This document shows, one piece after another, positions 61,001 to 64,000 of a stretch of DNA of 64,000 nt. The notes beneath the pieces were generated by a model. The model was not told where the DNA came from and ran no database searches. It saw only the letters and a program-made list of their open reading frames with translations. The stretch spans positions 17,026,471 through 17,090,470 of the forward strand of contig NC_064037.1 in assembly GCF_932526225.1 (NCBI RefSeq). Direction: 5' to 3'. Every line of letters starts with the position of its first letter. Position 1 is the first letter of the stretch. Made by a program: the position numbers and the translations under genes. The stretch is from Nematostella vectensis (Eukaryota > Cnidaria > Anthozoa > Actiniaria > Edwardsiidae).

Positions 61001-64000
61001 CGAGTGTAACCAGGTTTATTTAATACACAAAAGCTTACTGAGGTTGCAGAGCTCACAGTTTTTTTAGAGTGTTAAAAAAGCTTGCAGAGTACGTGGCAGA
61101 GCTTGCACGCACGTGACGAAACATACTGATTGGGAGTCGAAGCTTACCGAAAATTTTAATTGGACGGCTTACCAAGTGCGTGGAGGGGATGATCGTCATT
61201 TTGTAAGGAAGCTTATCAGAAAGGGGGAGAAGGTTACATCCGTGTCGAAGCTTATATGTAAAGAAATTTATAAAGTAAGCTCCGAAGCCTACCGAGTATG
61301 TATCGAGTAAAACCGAGTTTACACCCAAGTTAGCCAAGTAAACATGTGCCAAAGAGTAAAGCTATCGAACAAAATATGTCTATGCTTACCGAGTGCGTAT
61401 CTAAGCTTACGGGTATGTGCGTAAGTTTACCCGTAAAGAAGTCGAAGCTTACCAAGTGTATATCGAATTTTACCGAGTACTATATGTTACGAAGCTCACC
61501 AGAAAGAAGTTGAAGCAAAACGAGTATGTGTCGAAGCTTACCGAGTGTATAACGAAGCTTACTTAGTATGCTTTGAGGCTCACCCGAGAAGAAGTCGAAG
61601 CTTACCGTGTGTGTGACGGCGGTGCAGTCCGCACCATGTCTCAGTAGAATATTGACGATTTCGATATCTGCACTTCCGCGAACTTTTGCTTTTGTAAGCT
61701 GTGCGGCGTAATGTAATGGAGTCTCACCTTTCTAAGAAATAATAAATAAATTTCTTAAAATGTATTTCCTGGCTTAAGAAATGTTAAACGCCAGTTGTTG
61801 CTGTTTTTCATGGGGAGGGACCAGCGTACCAACGCGAATTTCCTGCATTCCCTAAAATACTTAACACTAACCCAGCACTCGCTTAAAACGTCCAGTACTA
61901 TATTCGGGGAATATTCTTTTCATGATTATTTTTTAAACAAAATATGGGGGTCATGCACGCCCCCTCTCTCTGCCGCCGCTTTCAAGACGTCCCGTTGATA
62001 CCCAGTACGTCAGAGCTCCTCCTAGTTCTTCTTTGCCTTTTGTTGATTCATTTAACCCACGTCGGTTGACGTTGAGTGCAAAGGTTTAACCTGGTCCACA
62101 CTACTGTCGGCCCCACCCGTCCTCTTACTCTCGTGTACATGAGAGCTCTCAACATTTCTTCTTTGTGCTTTTGTTACTTACGTCGGTCGGCATGTTGAGA
62201 ACGAGTTTCGCCACGGCCTTGGACTTCGTCTTGTACAGCACTTTGAGAAGCTCCTCCAGCTCTAAATAGCGGCCGCTTTTTATCGCGTGATGGAGCGGGG
62301 TCTCTCCGTTCTGCACCAAATAGAGAATGATGTCACGAATATTTGGTGAGGGGCACGACATTGTCTTGGTGGACAGAAACCGTAACAAAACGTAGCTGAA
62401 ATGCATAGTAAGCACTCTGTGCCACATAAATAAATAAATATTGTTTTCTATACACAACGTATGAAGGTTTGCAGAAGAACAGTAGCATTGCCTTGGGAAA
62501 GCCTACAATATTATTTAGTTGTACTTTTATGGTACAGGAAGCTGAAAGATAACACTTTTTAAGTTAAAACCTTGGCTCTCCTAGCAGCATCTGCTTTCTC
62601 CTTGATAAGTAATTTCAGCGTTGCCAGGTTACCAAACCGGGCGGCAAGATGGACGGACGTCTCTCCGTTCTACGAAAAGAGAGAGAGAAAAATGGTAAGT
62701 GCAATGGTTCTCTTGGTCTACTTTTTAAACTCAAATTACCACCTTTACATTATCTGGTATGCTGTAGTATTTAAACGCGAGGTTCCTCTGTAAAAGGAAA
62801 AGCTCCTCCCACCCCCAGGCTCAAGAACAATCAGTTATCAATCAGCCGTCAATGCGTCAACATGTCAGGAAAATTGCTCTGAGCGCTAACTTCAAATTTC
62901 TTTTCATATATCTTTCCTAGACTTGTCCAAAATTTTGCTAAAATGTTCAGATTTATAGTAAAATAATGCTATATCAAGCTGTGCGTGCTCTAAAAGACGA
63001 GCATTTTAATCACAGCGAGAGAATAATGTATGCAGAGGTGTTAGATTACGGACAGCGCAAAATTTGAAATTTCGCCCCGAAAACGTGAGTGGACAGCAAA
63101 TCACTAATTTATCAATCTCTTAACACAACTGTCTCGTTACCTGTGCAAAAATAGTTTTATTCTAACCGACTGAGGCTCAGAGATAAGCAATTTTACAGGA
63201 GGCTTATAACTTGTGACTGCTAGCATGGTAGTGTTATGATTATAATTGCAAATTGGATCCCGGGGGTGGGAGGAGCTTTCCCTTTTATAGCGGAACCTCG
63301 TGTTTAAAAGTAAGGGAAGTATAAGGGATGGGAAGGAAAAAGGGAAGGGAAGCGATAAGGGAAAGGAGGGAATGAGAAGGGAAGGGAGGGATGAGGGAAA
63401 TCATGAACAAATGTTAACGTACCACTCTCGGCGCATTGACATCTGCACCACTCTTCAGCAACATCTCTGCAACACGCTCGCCATCTTTGATACGCGCGGC
63501 AATATGTAGCGGCGTCTGTTGCTCCTAAGAACAAGATAATGGTTACCGGAGCTCGAATCTCTCCGAGTGTGCTACGACCGAGCTCCCAACTCCCGAATCT
63601 CTCCGAGTGTGTGATCGAGTGTTACCTTTCCTCCTTTCAGTTGTACATTCGCCCCGAATCCCAGTAGAGTCTGAACAACTTGCGGTTTGCCGTGCTGGAC
63701 GGCGATATGCAAAGCTGTATAGTCATCCTGTGGAAAATGAGAATGTTTAATTTTTTTTTTTTTTTAATAAGTTATATTATAGAATGTAATCTTCTCGTGT
63801 GAATAATAAGCAGGTAAAGTTCTTCAGAATGTAATCATCCCGTGTGGGTAATAACCAAGTAAAGTTCTTCAGAATGTAATCATCCTGTGTGGGTAATAAC
63901 CAAGTAAAGTTCTTCAGAATGTAATCATCCTGTGTGGGTAATAACCAAGTAAAGTTCTTCAGAATGTAATCATCCCGTTTGGGTAATAACCAAGTAAAGT
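52077..64000 (-). CDS. TRPN1: TRPN1/NOMPC ankyrin-repeat exons (5' end beyond the window)
   Basis: Nineteen exons in gene order: 63626-63727, 63423-63524, 62571-62669, 62182-62310, 61606-61731, 60835-60951, 59999-60097, 59652-59750, 58689-58790, 58218-58316, 57496-57597, 55839-55943, 55215-55316, 54597-54695, 54174-54302, 53768-53875, 53181-53378, 52923-53021, 52077-52184. Every exon is phase 0 at both ends and codes one ankyrin repeat (53181-53378 codes two). Landmarks include FGANVQLKGGK, EGSTCVHIAAMKGSV and AYVNAKTK, which are TRPN-specific. With the two downstream exons this gives 1300 residues, so the first repeats and the N-terminus lie past base 64000. The exon at 62571 has an unusual donor (GTTTTA). 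Many introns consist largely of minisatellites. Confidence 0.92.
52258..52760. repeat. 27-bp minisatellite, about 18 units
   Basis: Units of CACTCGACAACTGACCGCAG and a CCACCG-type end lie in the intron upstream of exon 52077-52184, with increasing divergence toward both edges. Confidence 0.85.
54305..54590. repeat. About 44-bp minisatellite filling an intron, 6 units
   Basis: Units with GCGTATTGTACCAGCAAAC and AAGAAACATGAGAT occupy nearly the whole 294-bp intron between exons 54174-54302 and 54597-54695. Confidence 0.85.
54705..54957. repeat. About 28-bp minisatellite
   Basis: Units of the type CACACAACACACTTAGTCAC and GTG(C/T)TAGT lie in the intron upstream of exon 54597-54695. Confidence 0.8.
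55490..55845 (-). repeat. Degenerate C-rich minisatellite carrying donor copies
   Basis: Irregular units of about 55-75 bp with CCTTGTTCC, C-runs and CCATGGCCCTTTGTAC. In sense orientation they read GGAACAAG then GTNA, matching the true end of exon 55839-55943 (AACAAG/GTAACA). The copies are imperfect. Confidence 0.65.
55946..56545 (-). repeat. 37-bp minisatellite abutting a splice acceptor, about 16 units
   Basis: Units (sense: CAATGGTTTCGTTTGTT then GCTTGAGTACCGGCGCTTCT) begin immediately upstream of the acceptor TTTGTTTTAG of exon 55839-55943. The exon-proximal unit supplies the polypyrimidine tract. Confidence 0.9.
56985..57500 (-). repeat. 121-bp minisatellite carrying exon end plus donor, 4 extra copies
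   Basis: The donor junction CTTACCGAG recurs at 57007, 57128, 57249, 57370 and finally at the true exon end (57491). Each unit copies about 48 bp of the 3' end of exon 57496-57597, its donor and the first intron bases. Confidence 0.95.
59108..59660 (-). repeat. About 55-bp minisatellite carrying donor copies, about 9 extra units
   Basis: Each unit contains CTATTACCTTGGTTTTG, in sense CAAAACCAAG/GTAATAG, the same as the true end of exon 59652-59750 (AAAACCAAG/GTAATGG). The rest of the unit is GATATCAACCTCGGTG-type intron DNA. Confidence 0.93.
60241..60483. repeat. 16-bp repeat, about 15 units
   Basis: TCTGATCTTCTTTTTA-type units in the intron between exons 60835-60951 and 59999-60097. Confidence 0.9.
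60590..60840 (-). repeat. 44-bp minisatellite carrying donor copies, 5 extra units
   Basis: The donor-like CACTCAC(C/T)(A/G)AT(G/T)ATCG recurs every 44 bp from about 60613. The last is the true junction at 60835 (sense ATCATCG/GTAAGTG). Confidence 0.93.
61100..61610 (-). repeat. Degenerate GAAGCTTACCGAG repeat carrying donor copies
   Basis: GAAGCTTACCGAG-like motifs recur irregularly across about 500 bp next to the donor of exon 61606-61731 (sense CACACG/GTAAGCTTC). The spacing is irregular (about 20-60 bp), so this array is older or differently built. Confidence 0.75.
63795..64000. repeat. 45-bp minisatellite at window end
   Basis: Units of GTAAAGTTCTTCAGAATG and TAATCATCC plus TGTGGGTAATAACC continue to base 64000 in the intron upstream of exon 63626-63727. 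It is cut by the window border. Confidence 0.9.

Overview
The window is nuclear DNA from an animal. Its genes are interrupted by many short introns with GT-AG borders, and it is dense in non-LTR, foldback and MITE-type repeats. A mechanosensory TRPN/NOMPC channel, a neuroglobin-like globin with the classical B12.2 and G7.0 introns, and a LicD-family enzyme suggest an early-branching metazoan. A cnidarian, most likely a sea anemone, fits best, but this is inference: no species marker was searched. All exon models were built by hand from splice sites, and every complete model closes in frame across all its introns.

Layout. 1-1808: 3' part of a dead LINE ending in a (TTA)n tail. 1809-8286: first copy of a segmental duplication, holding a 3'-truncated SLC16-like transporter and a CDP-alcohol phosphatidyltransferase-like gene, both on the minus strand. 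9390-11786: a globin (minus), with a possible extra first exon near 13957-13994. 15909-24287: a giant inverted-repeat (foldback) element with a second foldback element of 4.2 kb nested in its left arm. 25406-26627: a two-exon LicD-family gene (plus). 27210-31143: the intact SLC16-like transporter (minus). 29571-36615: second copy of the duplication, with the intact phosphatidyltransferase-like gene (32502-36582, minus). That gene stands head to head, 193 bp apart, with a 14-exon plus-strand gene (36776-47401). The 14-exon gene joins a degenerate RNase III fold and a dsRNA-binding domain (mL44-like) to a PDZ domain, and one of its introns holds about 4 kb of a 26-bp satellite. 47464-48265: a Mutator-like inverted-repeat element with a perfect 9-bp target duplication. 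49264-64000: the 3' three quarters of a TRPN1/NOMPC channel gene (minus), 21 exons, continuing past the window end.

The most unusual theme is the minisatellites. Several of them start exactly at an exon's 5' splice site and copy that splice donor many times into the intron. This is seen in the transporter (20-bp unit, about 30 copies) and at five or six donors of the TRPN gene (44, 47, about 55 and 121 bp units, plus degenerate ones).

The duplication has a readable direction. The copy at 29571-36615 keeps the full transporter and the shared promoter, so it looks parental. The copy at 1809-8286 has lost both and carries a nonsense mutation.
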